Shown here piece by piece: positions 1 to 8,471 of a stretch of 64,000 bases of DNA (within the stretch, counting starts at the first letter, position 1; the number at the start of each line of letters is the position of its first letter). The notes beneath the pieces were generated by a model. It was not told the origin of the DNA. It did not search any database and was given only the letters and a program-made list of their open reading frames with translations. The stretch covers positions 744,001 to 808,000 of the forward strand of contig NZ_JBLAVB010000001.1 of NCBI RefSeq assembly GCF_047263945.1, read 5' to 3'. The DNA is from Rhodospirillum sp047263945. GTDB taxonomy: Bacteria > Pseudomonadota > Alphaproteobacteria > Rhodospirillales > Rhodospirillaceae. Position numbers and translations under genes: made by a program.

Positions 1-2813
1 TGCCCGGCTTCGATCTTCGAAAAATCGAGAACATCATCAAGCAACCCCAGCAAGGTGCGGGCCGAGCGCATGAGCGTGCGGGCATAGCGTTCCTGGTCGT
101 TGTCAAGATTCGAAGACAACAACAGATCCCCCATTCCCAAGATACCGGTCATGGGAGTACGGATTTCGTGGCTCATCACCGCCAGGAACTGGGACTTGGC
201 CCGACTGGCGGTTTCCGCCTCCACCTTGGCCGCACGCAGGGCTTCCTCATATCGGCGCATCTCCGTAATGTCCGAATGGGTGCCAACCATACGAACGGCC
301 TGCCCCCCGTCGTCCCGTTGCGCCCGCCCCCGATCCAGCACCCAGACGTAATGCCCCATTTTATGGCGGAATCGCAGGACCATCCGGTACTGCTCGCTCC
401 GCCCCTCCAGATGCTTGACCACCTCCGCCCGGGTTTCCTCCAGGTCATCGGGATGGACAAGGGCGAGCCACTCCTTGGGATCCTCTCCAATTTCCCCGTC
501 CTCATAACCCAGGATTTCCTTGCTGCGGGGGGACAGGTACAGGCGGTCCCGAAGCACGTCCCAGTCCCAAAGGCCATCGTCGGCCCCCCTAACAGCCAGG
601 TCGAACCGCTCCTGAACCCTTAGAATCTCGGCCCTCGACCTTTCCAGGTTGCTCGCCAAATTCGACATTTCCCGCGCCTGGACTTCCAGCTTGTCATTGG
701 CCACCCGCAGGGCCATTTCCCTTCGGCGGGACTGAGTGATGTCCATACAGGCACCCCGGTATCCCTGCATCTGACCATGGGGTCCCAAAACCGGGATACC
801 GGACAGCAGCTGCCAGGAATAGCTCCCCTCGGGCAGGGGGGCACGGAAGGCAATGTCGGAAAAGCGGACCGCGCGCGCAGCCAGGGAACGAATAAGAGGC
901 TCGACCCGCTCCCTGTCTTCCGGATGCATGATGGAAAACAGTCCACGACCGATCAGGTCCACGACCCCGATCCCCAACTGGTCGACAGCCCGACCGGTGA
1001 TAAAGGTCAGAGCAAAGTTCTCGTCCACTTCATAAATGAGCTCGCCCACGGAATCGGTCACATCGCGGAAACGCTGTTCACTTTTGCGCAGGGCATCCTC
1101 CGCCTCACGCCGGTCGGTGATGTCCCGCAAAGTCACGAGCAGACGGGGGCGGCCACCATATTCAAAGGGAACAGCCTTGGTTTCAGCCAGAAAGCGCTGC
1201 CCCGTCTGCGGCACCCGATGACGGGTCTCCACCTGCCCCGCACCACTGTCTTTGACCTTTTTGAGAAAGGCGATGAAAGCCGATCCGGTCTCGGGTTCGA
1301 GCCAAGCAACCAATTTTTCTCCGGTCATGGTTTCCGCATCCATGCCGTGCATACGGAAGGCCGCCTGATTGCCGTCAATGACCCGGCTGTCTTCGTCCAG
1401 GACAAGTAACCCATCGGTAGCGCTTTCAAAAATCGCCCGATAGCGCCTTTCGCTTCGGCGTAAGGCCTCTTCCGCCCGCTTGCGTCCGGTCACATCGCGG
1501 TAGAACCAGACCCGCCCCCAGTGAACCGCCTCATCATCGGCCAACCCCCGGGAGAACCGTTCCAGGACCCGCCCATCCCACAAAACCACCTCAGTCCCCT
1601 CGTCGTTCAGCTCTGGGGACATCATCCGCCGCTCCACCTCCTGCATGAAGGCATCACCTTCCTTGACCATGGGTTCCAAAACCCGATGCAGCTCCCGCCC
1701 ATCCCCATGGCCGGCCAGCGTCAGAGGAATGCGCCAGATATCAAGGAAGCGCTGATTCCAGGACATCACCCGCCAATTCTGGTCCGTGATCAGGATGCCG
1801 TCGGGCGAGGTTTCCCGCTGGGCAGCCAGAAGCACATTCTGTAAGCGGGTTCGGGACTCTTCCTCCCGCCGCCGCTCAAGCATGCGAAGCAACTTCCCGG
1901 TAACCACCCCATCGGCCGCCAGAACCACCAGCGCCAACAGGCCAACCATCACCATGGACCGGTACCAGGACGACAGGGCCTCATCCCGGGCAATGGTCAC
2001 CATGATAATCAGGGGAAAGCCTTCAATCCGCCGTTCGGAATAGATGCGTATGATGCCATCAAGGGGTGATCTCAACTCGGCTGTCCGGCGGTCTACAATC
2101 ACGCCGCGCCGGTTCACAATACTCGGGACCACCTGCCCAATGCGTACCCCCATTTCCGGAACCCGCACCATCAGGATGCCACTGGCATGGAACAACGCAA
2201 CCGTGGCCGACTGATTTTCCAGGATCGCCCCATAGGCGTCGGCGAAGCTTTTCTGGTCGATCAGGGCCACCACCGCGCCGCCATAGCTCCCATTGGCCGT
2301 CATGATCGAATGACTGACAGCAAAGACCCACCGCCCACCATCATCTGGAGATCGGAACAGGGGAGAGATCACGGCCCGAGGTGAGTCCCGCAGGGCCGAG
2401 AGGGCCTTCGCCTCGCTGAAGACTTCGGTCCCGGACATGGGAAGGGGGCGTGTCCAATTGACCACGCGATCCGAGGCGTCCAGGATCAACATTTCCAGGA
2501 TCAAATCGTTGCCATCGACCACCTGCCGCATCGCCGCCTGAACGTCGAAGGAAGAGCCCTGCCCCCCCTTCTGCGACACGGCGACTTCCGTCACGGAAGC
2601 CGAAATCCGTTGGATCACCTGCTCGGTAAAAGACTTATAGGTCAGGGCGAAACCTTGGGTGACCGCCTTGGTCCGCACGATCGAGTCTTGGAAGGAGGAC
2701 CAAGCCCAAAAAGCAGCGAGGCCCGCAACAACCAGTCCGAAACAGACACCTGTGGCCAGGATTGTTCGACTTTCTCTATCGGCGAGTCGTCCCCTCGCTT
2801 CCCCTGATCGCAC
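1..2813 (-). CDS. Multi-PAS sensor histidine kinase, 3' end cut by window edge
   Basis: The reading frame stays open to the left edge, so only about the first 937 residues are present. A membrane segment near residues 17-38 and a second near 284-303 bracket a periplasmic sensor region of about 245 residues, probably dCache-like. Four PAS segments follow, starting near residues 334, 461, 584 and 741, each followed by a linker like those of PAC motifs. The phosphoacceptor motif MSHEIRTPM begins near residue 880, with His882, followed by the second dimerisation helix ending VLDFSKIEAG. The ATPase domain lies outside the window. No ATG fits; I chose GTG at 2813 because GAGG lies 8 bases before it and the next upstream in-frame stop is at about 2876. 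It is probably a hybrid kinase of the BarA/multi-PAS type, ligand unknown; receiver domains cannot be judged. Confidence 0.9.
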   Translation of the reverse strand, partial: MRSGEARGRLADRESRTILATGVCFGLVVAGLAAFWAWSSFQDSIVRTKAVTQGFALTYKSFTEQVIQRISASVTEVAVSQKGGQGSSFDVQAAMRQVVDGNDLILEMLILDASDRVVNWTRPLPMSGTEVFSEAKALSALRDSPRAVISPLFRSPDDGGRWVFAVSHSIMTANGSYGGAVVALIDQKSFADAYGAILENQSATVALFHASGILMVRVPEMGVRIGQVVPSIVNRRGVIVDRRTAELRSPLDGIIRIYSERRIEGFPLIIMVTIARDEALSSWYRSMVMVGLLALVVLAADGVVTGKLLRMLERRREEESRTRLQNVLLAAQRETSPDGILITDQNWRVMSWNQRFLDIWRIPLTLAGHGDGRELHRVLEPMVKEGDAFMQEVERRMMSPELNDEGTEVVLWDGRVLERFSRGLADDEAVHWGRVWFYRDVTGRKRAEEALRRSERRYRAIFESATDGLLVLDEDSRVIDGNQAAFRMHGMDAETMTGEKLVAWLEPETGSAFIAFLKKVKDSGAGQVETRHRVPQTGQRFLAETKAVPFEYGGRPRLLVTLRDITDRREAEDALRKSEQRFRDVTDSVGELIYEVDENFALTFITGRAVDQLGIGVVDLIGRGLFSIMHPEDRERVEPLIRSLAARAVRFSDIAFRAPLPEGSYSWQLLSGIPVLGPHGQMQGYRGACMDITQSRRREMALRVANDKLEVQAREMSNLASNLERSRAEILRVQERFDLAVRGADDGLWDWDVLRDRLYLSPRSKEILGYEDGEIGEDPKEWLALVHPDDLEETRAEVVKHLEGRSEQYRMVLRFRHKMGHYVWVLDRGRAQRDDGGQAVRMVGTHSDITEMRRYEEALRAAKVEAETASRAKSQFLAVMSHEIRTPMTGILGMGDLLLSSNLDNDQERYARTLMRSARTLLGLLDDVLDFSKIEAG

Positions 2814-2916
2814 GTGGTTGTCCTCTTTGCCAGCGACAAGACGGGCTGTTCCGTCCTTGCTAAGCGTCTTTGGTCAGCCCAAACTATCACAATTCGGGCC
2901 GACTGATAAAAGACCC

Positions 2917-3038
2917 TAGAGTGCTCCGAGATCAAATTGGGCCGCTTCTTAGCCCAATTTGATCTCGGAGCACTCTAAAATCTATATAAATAGAGTGAAA
3001 CTGAGCCAGCTTGACTCAAGCTGATCCAGTTTCACTCT
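2917..3038. repeat. R1 repeat copy 1: paired inverted repeats
   Basis: Two adjacent palindromes. The first (2917-2977) has perfect 26-base arms starting TAGAGTGCTCCGAG around a 9-base loop. The second (2992-3038) has imperfect arms starting AGAGTGAAACTG. They are joined by a short AT-rich spacer. The same pair recurs at 21413-21536 and 48723-48846 in the opposite order, and in degenerate form elsewhere. It lies between the kinase start and the peroxidase end. The rest of 2814-3178 shows nothing else I recognise. Confidence 0.9.
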
Positions 3039-3178
3039 CGTGAAGCCTATCCGGTGAAAAAGGCAAGAGCCAGCTTTCCTCAACACACACCAAGCTGCTC
3101 CGCTTCTCGTCCAACCGCAATAACAGACCTGCACAATTTGGCAACTCACGAAAGACAACGCACAAAGAAATACCGAAT

Positions 3179-4354
3179 TTACTCTCCAAGCAACGGCTCA
3201 TATCGCCGATCAGTGAGGGTTTTGAGGAAGGCCACAAGAGCGTCGATCCGCTGATCATCCAAGGCCGGACCCATTTCCAGCTTTTTCAGGGAGAGGGTCC
3301 CGTCCACTTCTGGCGGGCTCCAAGACTCGCCGGTTTCCGGATTGATCTGACGGGCGGGATTGCGACTGTTGTACTTGTTGTAAAAAAGGATGACCGTTCG
3401 CAAATCCTTGAAGACGCCATTGTGCATATAAGGACCCGTCACTGCCACATTGCGCAGGGTGGGCACCTTGAACTGACCCTTCATGGCCGGATCGTCAACT
3501 TCGGGGTTTTCGAACAAACCCAAGTCTACGACATCGGACTGACGGGCCGCATTTAAGGCCTTATTCGCCGGAACACCAATGTTGTGATAACTGTGGTCGG
3601 TGAAAAGTTCCCTCTCCTTGCCAGGGAGATCATTGAGTTGATGGCACTGATTGCAGTTGGTGAACTGCTGGGAAAAGAACAGAGTCCGCCCCAACTCTTC
3701 CTGGTCGGTAAAGTGATCCTCGCCACGCAGGACCCGGTCATATTTTGAATCGAAGGGGGAAAAGGTCTCCGTTCCTTCGTAGGCGGCGATGGCCTCACCC
3801 ATGGCGGCATAGCCCGCCTTCGGATCGTCCAGCACACCCGGCTTGAACAGCCCGTCAAAGGCCGCGACATAGGCGGCGTTTTCCTTCAGCCGCGCCACCA
3901 CCGATGCCGCATCGGGCATGCCCATTTCCGCAGGGTTCAACGGCGGTCCCACGGCCTGATCCGCAAGGGTGGAGGCCCGACCGTCCAGGAACTGGCCGCC
4001 CATATAGGTTCCATCCGGACGTTTCGTGAAAGGGGGAGTCAGCGCCGCATAGGTCGCCGTTGGCGCATTTCGGTTGCCCAGGGACACCCCATCATCCCCA
4101 AGAGACGCGGCCCCGCCGGGTTCTGCACCGCGCGCATCGACAAAACCGTTATCCGGCATGTGACAGGTGGCGCAGGCCTCGGTTCGGTTCTTGGAAAGGG
4201 CAACATCATGGAACAGGGCCTCTCCCAAGGCTTCCTTGGTCTTGAATCCCTCGTCCGCCAGGGCGGGGGCGACCAAGGCGCCACTGAAACCGGCAAGAAG
4301 TCCAAAAGTCAGGGCGAAAACCGGACCAATTCCGGTGGCAGAAAGTGACGGCAT
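3179..4354 (-). CDS. Di-heme cytochrome c peroxidase / MauG-family protein
   Basis: Predicted periplasmic enzyme of 391 residues. From ATG 4354 the N-terminus has an Ala-rich hydrophobic signal peptide (about residues 1-33, cleavage after ALA). A longer start 20 codons upstream would put a charged segment before the signal, so I reject it. Two c-type heme motifs are visible: CATCH (about residues 61-65) and CNQCH (about 234-238). The C-terminal GPYMHNGVFKDL segment is typical of bacterial cytochrome c peroxidases and MauG relatives. Family members reduce peroxide with electrons from small cytochromes, or modify partner proteins in the MauG branch. No methylamine dehydrogenase genes are adjacent, so a peroxidase role is more likely. 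It appears monocistronic. Confidence 0.88.
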   Translation of the reverse strand: MPSLSATGIGPVFALTFGLLAGFSGALVAPALADEGFKTKEALGEALFHDVALSKNRTEACATCHMPDNGFVDARGAEPGGAASLGDDGVSLGNRNAPTATYAALTPPFTKRPDGTYMGGQFLDGRASTLADQAVGPPLNPAEMGMPDAASVVARLKENAAYVAAFDGLFKPGVLDDPKAGYAAMGEAIAAYEGTETFSPFDSKYDRVLRGEDHFTDQEELGRTLFFSQQFTNCNQCHQLNDLPGKERELFTDHSYHNIGVPANKALNAARQSDVVDLGLFENPEVDDPAMKGQFKVPTLRNVAVTGPYMHNGVFKDLRTVILFYNKYNSRNPARQINPETGESWSPPEVDGTLSLKKLEMGPALDDQRIDALVAFLKTLTDRRYEPLLGE

Positions 4355-4506
4355 GGCGGACCTATCCAGGAAAAAGGCGCCCCAGAGAACGGCGCGTTTG
4401 ATAGTGACTCTCAATCGCCGACCATAACCCTTGAAACCCCATGGTCAATGGAAAAGGAAAACCCCATTTTTCTGAGTTGGTCTTTTTTCCCTTGCCCTAT
4501 CTGGTT

Positions 4507-5361
4507 TCAGGCCTTCGCCCTTTCGAATTCCCTCTTGAAATGAGTCCGCATGGCGTCCGGGTCAAAGTCGAGAACCGCACCACCGGACTCGAAATGGACA
4601 ATGAACAGGTGCCCCAAGACCCGGGTGAAGGCTCGGGCCAGTAGGGAGACGGTGGCCACGCCAACCCCAACCCCCAGAAGAGGGACGGCCTTGGCGACCA
4701 GTCCGCCGAGCCCGACACCCGCAGCATAGGGCGCAAACCCACCGACCAGGCTACTCACGATGGCACGGGCGGCGTTTTCATCGAAGGGCCGCTCATAAAG
4801 GGCGCTCAGGTCCGCCAGCATTGAGAGTTGAACACCGGAGATGGCCGCCGCGTCCAAGAAGGGGACCGGCACCGCGCCTCCCAAGGTCGCCCAATTGACT
4901 TTGCGCGCCACCAAGGCCTGAGCCTGCCCCAGACGGGACGCCCGTCCCCCTTCGGTCTCACCGGTGGGCGAGAGAACCTCGGCCCGGATATCCACGCCAT
5001 CCTCCCCCCTGGCCGATGCGTCGCGCTCCATATGGGGAGCCGTCTCGCCCTGCTTATCCATGGTTTGATCTTTTCCCTTTCCCGATTCCATCTGATTTCC
5101 CCCGTCGGCAGTAGGAGCTTGCCCCCCCTTTGGGGCGCTTTTGGTCTGTGCACCTGGGGCAGCCTTCGCTTGCGCGCCAGGGGCAGCCTTCGTTTGCGCG
5201 CCAGGGGCGGTCTTCGTTTGCGCGCCAGGGGCGGTCTTCGTTTGCGCGCCAGGGGCGGTCTTCGTTTGCGCGCCAGGGGCGGTCTTCGTTTGCGCGCCAG
5301 GGGCGGTCTTCGTTTGCGCGCCAGGGGCGCGACGCCTCAATCCAGGTAACGTCTTCACCAT
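4507..5361 (-). CDS. DUF697-like membrane protein with octapeptide repeat tail
   Basis: The N-terminal third is low-complexity: eight consecutive copies of an eight-residue unit close to PGAQTKTA, then a polar Lys/Asp/Glu-rich stretch. The C-terminal part (about 150 residues) carries hydrophobic Gly/Ala-rich helices with the spacing of DUF697 proteins (a P-x-P-x-x-D motif after a helix, then VGLGGLVAKAVPLLGVG). Such proteins are usually membrane-associated and often linked to GTPases. I chose ATG 5361 over GTG 5370 because AGGA sits 10 bases from the former and only 2 from the latter. It starts 13 bases after the stop of the ParA-like gene, so the two are probably cotranscribed. Function unknown. 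Confidence 0.7.
   Translation of the reverse strand: MVKTLPGLRRRAPGAQTKTAPGAQTKTAPGAQTKTAPGAQTKTAPGAQTKTAPGAQTKAAPGAQAKAAPGAQTKSAPKGGQAPTADGGNQMESGKGKDQTMDKQGETAPHMERDASARGEDGVDIRAEVLSPTGETEGGRASRLGQAQALVARKVNWATLGGAVPVPFLDAAAISGVQLSMLADLSALYERPFDENAARAIVSSLVGGFAPYAAGVGLGGLVAKAVPLLGVGVGVATVSLLARAFTRVLGHLFIVHFESGGAVLDFDPDAMRTHFKREFERAKA
5150..5335. repeat. 24-bp in-frame tandem repeat (about 8 copies)
   Basis: About eight near-identical 24-base units inside the DUF697-like gene. Central copies are identical and edge copies have substitutions, as expected for slippage or unequal crossover. Because 24 is divisible by three, every frame stays open, which creates artificial ORFs on both strands. 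Encodes the PGAQTKTA octapeptides. Confidence 0.95.
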
Positions 5362-5373
5362 GGTCACCACATC

Positions 5374-5676
5374 CTAGACAGGGTTGGCAAAAAGGGCATC
5401 CACCTCCGCCCGGATGGCGCCATCGACCAGGGCCAGCCGCACCGCCTCGGGCACGCCATGGGGATCCGTCTCGATCAGAGGAATGGGGAGCAAAGCCTCC
5501 CCCGCCGCCCGCCATCGGGTGACAGGTCGCTGTCGATCGCCGTCGATCAGAGCCACCCGCTCTCCCGCCGCGCCCCAGGCCGCAGCTAGACAGACCGCCA
5601 GAGTGCTCTTGCCACTCCCCCCCTTCATGGTGGCCAGGGCCACCGTCTTCGGAGTCGTCGCCGGTCCCTCTGCCAT
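5374..5676 (-). CDS. Short ParA/MinD-like P-loop ATPase, probably truncated
   Basis: Only 100 residues. It has the deviant Walker A box KGGSGKST near residue 18 and the following strand LIDGDRQRP, which matches the LIDxDPQ motif of ParA proteins. The family is normally about 200-270 residues; the switch II region with its conserved Asp and the C-terminal half are not visible, and the tail does not match a usual ParA end. It is either a decayed gene with an internal deletion or a minimal ATPase. It follows the SIR2-TPR gene by 110 bases and precedes the DUF697-like gene by 13 bases on the same strand, so it probably shares a transcript with the latter. Confidence 0.65.
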   Translation of the reverse strand: MAEGPATTPKTVALATMKGGSGKSTLAVCLAAAWGAAGERVALIDGDRQRPVTRWRAAGEALLPIPLIETDPHGVPEAVRLALVDGAIRAEVDALFANPV

Positions 5677-5786
5677 AGGCTCCCCTCCCTTCCCTCACCC
5701 CACGCCGCACTCCGACCGCCCAGGTTCTCGACGATCAGGGCGCGATGGTACCGCGAATGGGGGAAAAACCCAAATGGCGCGACGCG

Positions 5787-7910
5787 TCAGGCTTTGGATG
5801 CCACCGCCTCCACCAAAGCCTGAAAGCGGGGATGGGAGCGGAGGGAGTCCATATCGGCATCCTTGGCGAGATGCTCCGCATCCGGGAGTGTTCCCTGTGC
5901 GGCACAGTCCTCCAGGATATCCAACGCATCTTCCGTTTCACCCCGTAGCGCGAATAGGCAAGCGAGATTGTAATTCGGTTTTCCAGATAGACGGCTTGCT
6001 TCTCGCGTTCTCTCTTCCGCCTCGCGTAATTTATCGAGGCGGGCCTCCCCACTCAGCTCCCCCGCCTCCTCCAAGAGTGCAGTCCCCCAATTAGAGAATG
6101 CTTCACACTTATCTCGTTTGATCCCGACAGCGTCAGCATACTTCTCATTGGACTCTCGGAAATTGGCCGCTCGGGCCTCTCCACTCAGACCCTGCGCCTC
6201 CTCCGAGAGCGCATTCCCCCAATTATAGAGTGCCTCATGGTAATCAGGCTTGATCTCGACGGCAGCGGTATATTTCTCATAGGATTTTCGGAATTTGTCC
6301 ACACGAGCCTCCCCACTCAGATCTTTGGCCTCATCCGAAAGCGCAGCCCCCCAATTGTTGAAGGCCTCATGCAGATCCGGCTTGATCCCAATCGCAGCGG
6401 CATACTTCTCATAGGACTCTCGGAATGTGGCCGCCCGGGCCTCCCCACTCAAACCTCTGGCCTCTTCGGAGAGCGCATTCCCCCAATTGTAAAAGGGCTC
6501 TTGCTCGTCCGGATTGATCCCTACGGCAGCGGTATACTTCTCATAGGCCTTTCGGAATTTGATCACCCGAGCCTCCCCACTCAGCCCCCGCGCCTCTTCG
6601 GAGAGCGCATTCCCCCAATTGGTGAACGGCTCCTGCTCATCGGGCTTGATCCCAATGGCAACAGCATACTTTTCCCCAGCCTCACGGAATTTGGACGCCC
6701 GGGCCTCCCCACTCAGACCTTCGGCCTCCATCGAGAGCGCATTCCCCCAATTGTTGAAGGCCTCATGCATATCCGGCTTGATAGCAATCGCAGCGGTATA
6801 CTTCTTTCCAGCCTCTCGGAGTTTGGCCGCCCGGGCCTCACCACTCAGACCTCTGGCCTCGTCAAAGAGTCGATTTCCGTATTCGACGAAAATCCAAGCC
6901 CGCAGGATCCGCTCTTCCTCCGTCATGTCCTCTGGCAGGGTCGCCTGACCCGACGACAGACCAGACATCAGATCCTCCGCCGCGTTGCCCACGCCCGACC
7001 GGCCCCTCTCCCATGTGTTCGCGTCTTCCTCGAGACGGATCCGAGTATCGGATAGCGTATCCACGCCCAGATCATCGCTCACCGGATAGTCCGGCAAGGG
7101 CGCCAACTGCCCGAGAACATGCGCGGGAGGATTGGTCAGGATCAGAGGTGGCCAGCACCCCAGACCCGTAGCGATTTTGATCATGGTGCGGTCGAAATCG
7201 CAGCCGCCGGCATAAGCTGTGTAGTCCTTATCGAGCAGTGGCTTTAGGTGCCGTTTCGGCTCCTTGTCGTACCCCAGCCAGATGAAATCGTTTCTGGAAT
7301 CAAACGACTCCGCCATCACGTCAAAGGCGGCGTCGGCCTCTCCGCTGTAGCCAATCACGATGGTGAGGTGATGGCGGATACTGTCCTCGACCACCGGACG
7401 GATCGCCTCGGCGTGTGCCTTCGTTTCCTGCTCGGAGTTCAGGAGCTTCAAGCCATAGCTCTGTCCGTGCAAGTGAAAGATCGCCTTGTCCGACAGGTTT
7501 TGAATTTCCCGGGTGGGCGAGACGCCGAAATCGTAGACGGGCAGGTGGTCCCCCAGAAGCGCGGTCGCCCGTTCCAACAGGAAATCGAAGTTAAAGGTCA
7601 GAATCCGCCGCACCTGGGAGGCCTGAATAACGCAAGCCAGAGCAATATGCCCCCAATTCATGCGGGAGCCGTCGAGATAGGGCTGGATCAGATCTTGCCG
7701 AACCCGGGGGGAGAGGGCGTGCATGACCTTGCCGTAGTGTTTCCGGTCATCCGGGCTCAAGTGCCCCAAACAATGGCCGTACTCGGCGTTGATCCGCTCC
7801 ACCAGTTCCCATGCGAGAGGGATCCCTGCAGACTTCGACGCGCCCGCACCAATGATGAAGGTGATATCCCGCGCCGTCCGAATGTAATCGGTAACTTCCT
7901 TGACCCGCAC
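5787..7910 (-). CDS. SIR2-domain protein with seven 44-residue TPR-like repeats
   Basis: A 707-residue protein. The N-terminal ~260 residues are a SIR2_2-type domain: GAGAS (21-25), TFNFD (105-109) with the Asn expected in the NAD site, and HLHG (146-149) with the expected catalytic His, then IVIGYSG (184-190). A polar linker (about 275-335) leads into seven repeats of 44 residues, each with LSGEAR (from residues 355, 399, 443 and so on) and an NWGNAL-like segment; these are TPR-related helices. The tail (about 660-707) looks like a partial Sel1/TPR cap. SIR2 domains of this class cleave NAD+ in several antiphage systems (Thoeris, DSR, SIR2-pAgo). That role here is inference: no phage-sensing partner of a described system is adjacent. 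An alternative is a signalling or toxin protein. Confidence 0.88.
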   Translation of the reverse strand: MRVKEVTDYIRTARDITFIIGAGASKSAGIPLAWELVERINAEYGHCLGHLSPDDRKHYGKVMHALSPRVRQDLIQPYLDGSRMNWGHIALACVIQASQVRRILTFNFDFLLERATALLGDHLPVYDFGVSPTREIQNLSDKAIFHLHGQSYGLKLLNSEQETKAHAEAIRPVVEDSIRHHLTIVIGYSGEADAAFDVMAESFDSRNDFIWLGYDKEPKRHLKPLLDKDYTAYAGGCDFDRTMIKIATGLGCWPPLILTNPPAHVLGQLAPLPDYPVSDDLGVDTLSDTRIRLEEDANTWERGRSGVGNAAEDLMSGLSSGQATLPEDMTEEERILRAWIFVEYGNRLFDEARGLSGEARAAKLREAGKKYTAAIAIKPDMHEAFNNWGNALSMEAEGLSGEARASKFREAGEKYAVAIGIKPDEQEPFTNWGNALSEEARGLSGEARVIKFRKAYEKYTAAVGINPDEQEPFYNWGNALSEEARGLSGEARAATFRESYEKYAAAIGIKPDLHEAFNNWGAALSDEAKDLSGEARVDKFRKSYEKYTAAVEIKPDYHEALYNWGNALSEEAQGLSGEARAANFRESNEKYADAVGIKRDKCEAFSNWGTALLEEAGELSGEARLDKLREAEERTREASRLSGKPNYNLACLFALRGETEDALDILEDCAAQGTLPDAEHLAKDADMDSLRSHPRFQALVEAVASKA

Positions 7911-8130
7911 GCTTGCCCCCGGAATCCCATCATCCCCAAGGGCAGCACGTTAAACGGTTATTCAGATCCCGGACAAGGCGAGAGGTGTGGACGAGTGGCA
8001 AAAAATTTGTTCCCCGCAGATTGGCGGGACTCATGCCTGTCCATATTCAGGGTTCCTCATTTCCGCATATGCGTTGTGGGATTCACGTTTCTCTGAGCCG
8101 CACCAAAGTTAAAGAATACGGTGTTTTCCT

Positions 8131-8336
8131 TCGTCATCCCCGTGAAAACGGGCAACTGTTTATTCAGGTATGGGCGCTTTGCGCGTCAGGATACGTCAAT
8201 CGCCGCCGCTGGTTCTTCCCACCCTGGATTCCCGCGTACGCGGGAATGACGAGTAAAAACAAAACGTTACGTCCGCGCCACAGTGAACTCGAGAAACGTG
8301 CATCCCTTAGCGCCTACGCGGGGATGACGGGGAGAG
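8131..8336. repeat. Cluster of short REP-like palindromes
   Basis: The 560-base gap 7911-8471 has no convincing gene. It contains several short palindromes: a degenerate CGTCATCCCCGTGAAAACG segment (from 8132), the perfect palindrome ATTCCCGCGTACGCGGGAAT (8228-8247) and a further CGCGGGGATGACG segment (about 8315-8330). The second recurs in inverse orientation with its CCACCCTGGA flank at 61158. Such elements are common in proteobacterial intergenic DNA. Confidence 0.8.
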
Positions 8337-8394
8337 GAGCGGGGAATGCCGAACGCAAACAAAACGTTGGCTCTATTCGCGTGCAACCTCGCTC

Positions 8395-8465
8395 CTCCCC
8401 ACCAAGGACTGGGGTCCGGGGCCTTTCGGCCCCGGCAGGGGGCGGGACAGCGTCCCGCGTTTTTC
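8395..8465. other. Hairpin pair downstream of dmmC
   Basis: Two strong stems just after the dmmC stop: CCGGGGCC/GGCCCCGG (8416-8435) and GCGGGAC/GTCCCGC (8442-8458). A T-run follows the second on the plus strand only. The first resembles the GGGGCC hairpin of the R2 repeat, so this may be a decayed R2 fragment that also helps end the dmm transcript. Confidence 0.5.
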
Positions 8466-8471
8466 CCCTTC

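Noticed and set aside
3179..4354. MauG of a methylamine dehydrogenase operon, tempting because of the nearby methylamine genes
   Set aside because: No mauA/mauB or other mau genes in the window, and the organism has the N-methylglutamate route; generic di-heme peroxidase is safer.
5150..5335. CRISPR-like array
   Set aside because: Units are contiguous 24-mers with no spacers and encode an in-frame octapeptide.
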